Assembly: GCA_017304275.1 (NCBI GenBank)
Contig: JAFKKW010000447.1
Location: 1 to 6,627, forward strand
Direction: 5' to 3'
DNA length: 6,627 bases
DNA from: Hyphomicrobiales bacterium
GTDB taxonomy: Bacteria; Pseudomonadota; Alphaproteobacteria; Rhizobiales; Hyphomicrobiaceae
Under the pieces are notes generated by a model. It was not told the DNA's origin, searched no databases, and was given only the letters and a program-made list of their open reading frames with translations. The position numbers and the translations under genes are program-made. Shown here piece by piece: positions 6,048 to 6,627 of this stretch. How positions within the stretch are numbered: position 1 is the first letter of the stretch; every line of letters starts with the position of its first letter.

Positions 6048-6627
6048 GGCGTGCGCTCGCTTTGTTCGGACTTCTCATGCTGACCGTTCTGCCCGCGTTT
6101 GCCGGCAGCAGCACCGGCGTGCGGATCAAAGACATCACCGCCGTGCAAGGCGTGCGGTCAAACCAGATCATCGGATACGGACTCGTGGTCGGGCTCAACG
6201 GGACCGGCGATAGCCTGCGCAACTCGCCGTTCACCGAGCAGTCGCTGCAATCGATGCTCGATCAGATGGGAGTCAACATCCGCAACGCGAACGCGCGGAC
6301 GCGGAATATCGCTGCCGTGCTGGTCACCGCGGAGCTGCCGCCGTTCGCGGGCACGGGGTCGCGAATCGACGTGACGGTCTCCTCGCTCGGCGATGCCACG
6401 TCGCTCTCGGGCGGCTCGCTGGTGATGACCCCGCTGTCGGGTGCGGATGCGGCCATCTACGCGGTTGCGCAAGGACCGGTGCAGGTGAGCGGCTTCGGCG
6501 CTACGGGACGTGCCGAGTCGGTCACGCAGAACGTGCCGACGACGGGGCGGATCCCCAATGGCGCGCTGGTCGAGCGCGAGGTCGCGGGCATGCTCGACGA
6601 GGAGGGCACGCTGGTCCTAGAGCTGCG
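6044..6627 (+). CDS. flgI: Flagellar P-ring protein FlgI (3' end outside window)
   Basis: FlgI forms the P ring, a bushing for the rod in the peptidoglycan layer. The frame is open from ATG 6044 to the right edge, giving 194 complete codons of a protein that is normally about 370 residues, so roughly half is seen. The N-terminus is a Sec signal peptide: MRRALALFGLLMLTVLPAFA, with likely cleavage after residue 20. Strong family blocks follow: VRIKDITAVQGVRSNQIIGYGLVVGLNGTGDSL (26-58), NIAAVLVTAELPPFAGTGSRIDVTVSSLGDATSLSGGSLVMTPL (88-131) and IYAVAQGPVQVSG (138-150). The ATG overlaps the flgA stop (ATGA), with GGGGG at 6035-6039 upstream, so translation is probably coupled to that of its chaperone. 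No disruption is visible before the edge. Confidence 0.97.
   Translation, partial: MRRALALFGLLMLTVLPAFAGSSTGVRIKDITAVQGVRSNQIIGYGLVVGLNGTGDSLRNSPFTEQSLQSMLDQMGVNIRNANARTRNIAAVLVTAELPPFAGTGSRIDVTVSSLGDATSLSGGSLVMTPLSGADAAIYAVAQGPVQVSGFGATGRAESVTQNVPTTGRIPNGALVEREVAGMLDEEGTLVLEL

Overview
This is a GC-rich stretch of chromosome carrying part of a flagellar gene cluster. The organism is most likely an alphaproteobacterium of the Rhizobiales (Hyphomicrobiales). Four things point there: the gene order flgB-flgC-fliE-flgG-flgA-flgI, a Usg-family gene, codons strongly biased to G or C in the third position, and an intergenic inverted repeat whose reverse strand reads as 'VIPAKAGIHA', a familiar spurious translation of a repeat common in alphaproteobacteria. 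The genus cannot be fixed from this sequence.

Layout. Positions 1-406 hold the 3' part of fliN (C-ring switch protein). It is followed by flhB (475-1557; export-gate protein with an intact NPTH self-cleavage motif) and, 11 bases later, by an unrecognised 156-residue soluble protein (1569-2039). All three are on the plus strand and look like the end of one operon. Positions 2040-2334 hold no convincing gene. They contain a 7-bp hairpin, a pair of oppositely oriented REP-like palindromes, and a terminator-like hairpin serving the minus strand. A small usg gene follows on the minus strand (about 2335-2610). A comparatively AT-rich divergent intergenic region then separates it from a plus-strand MarC-family membrane protein (2787-3425).

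From 3569 to the right edge runs a second, tightly packed flagellar operon: flgB, flgC, fliE, flgG, flgA and flgI (cut by the window edge). Gaps are 22 bases or less and two junctions overlap (flgC/fliE and flgA/flgI), so the genes are probably co-transcribed and partly translationally coupled.

How the genes work together. FliN (rotor/export docking) and FlhB (substrate-specificity switch) belong to the basal-body export machine. FliE, FlgB, FlgC and FlgG are the successive rod components it exports. FlgA and FlgI are Sec-exported periplasmic proteins that build the P ring around the rod. The usg and MarC-family genes have no known flagellar role and split the two flagellar blocks.

I found no evidence for a new defence, mobile or RNA system. 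The items most worth a second look are the unknown gene after flhB, the REP-like pair with apparent compensatory changes, the possible frame disruption at the left edge of fliN, and the usg start and control region.
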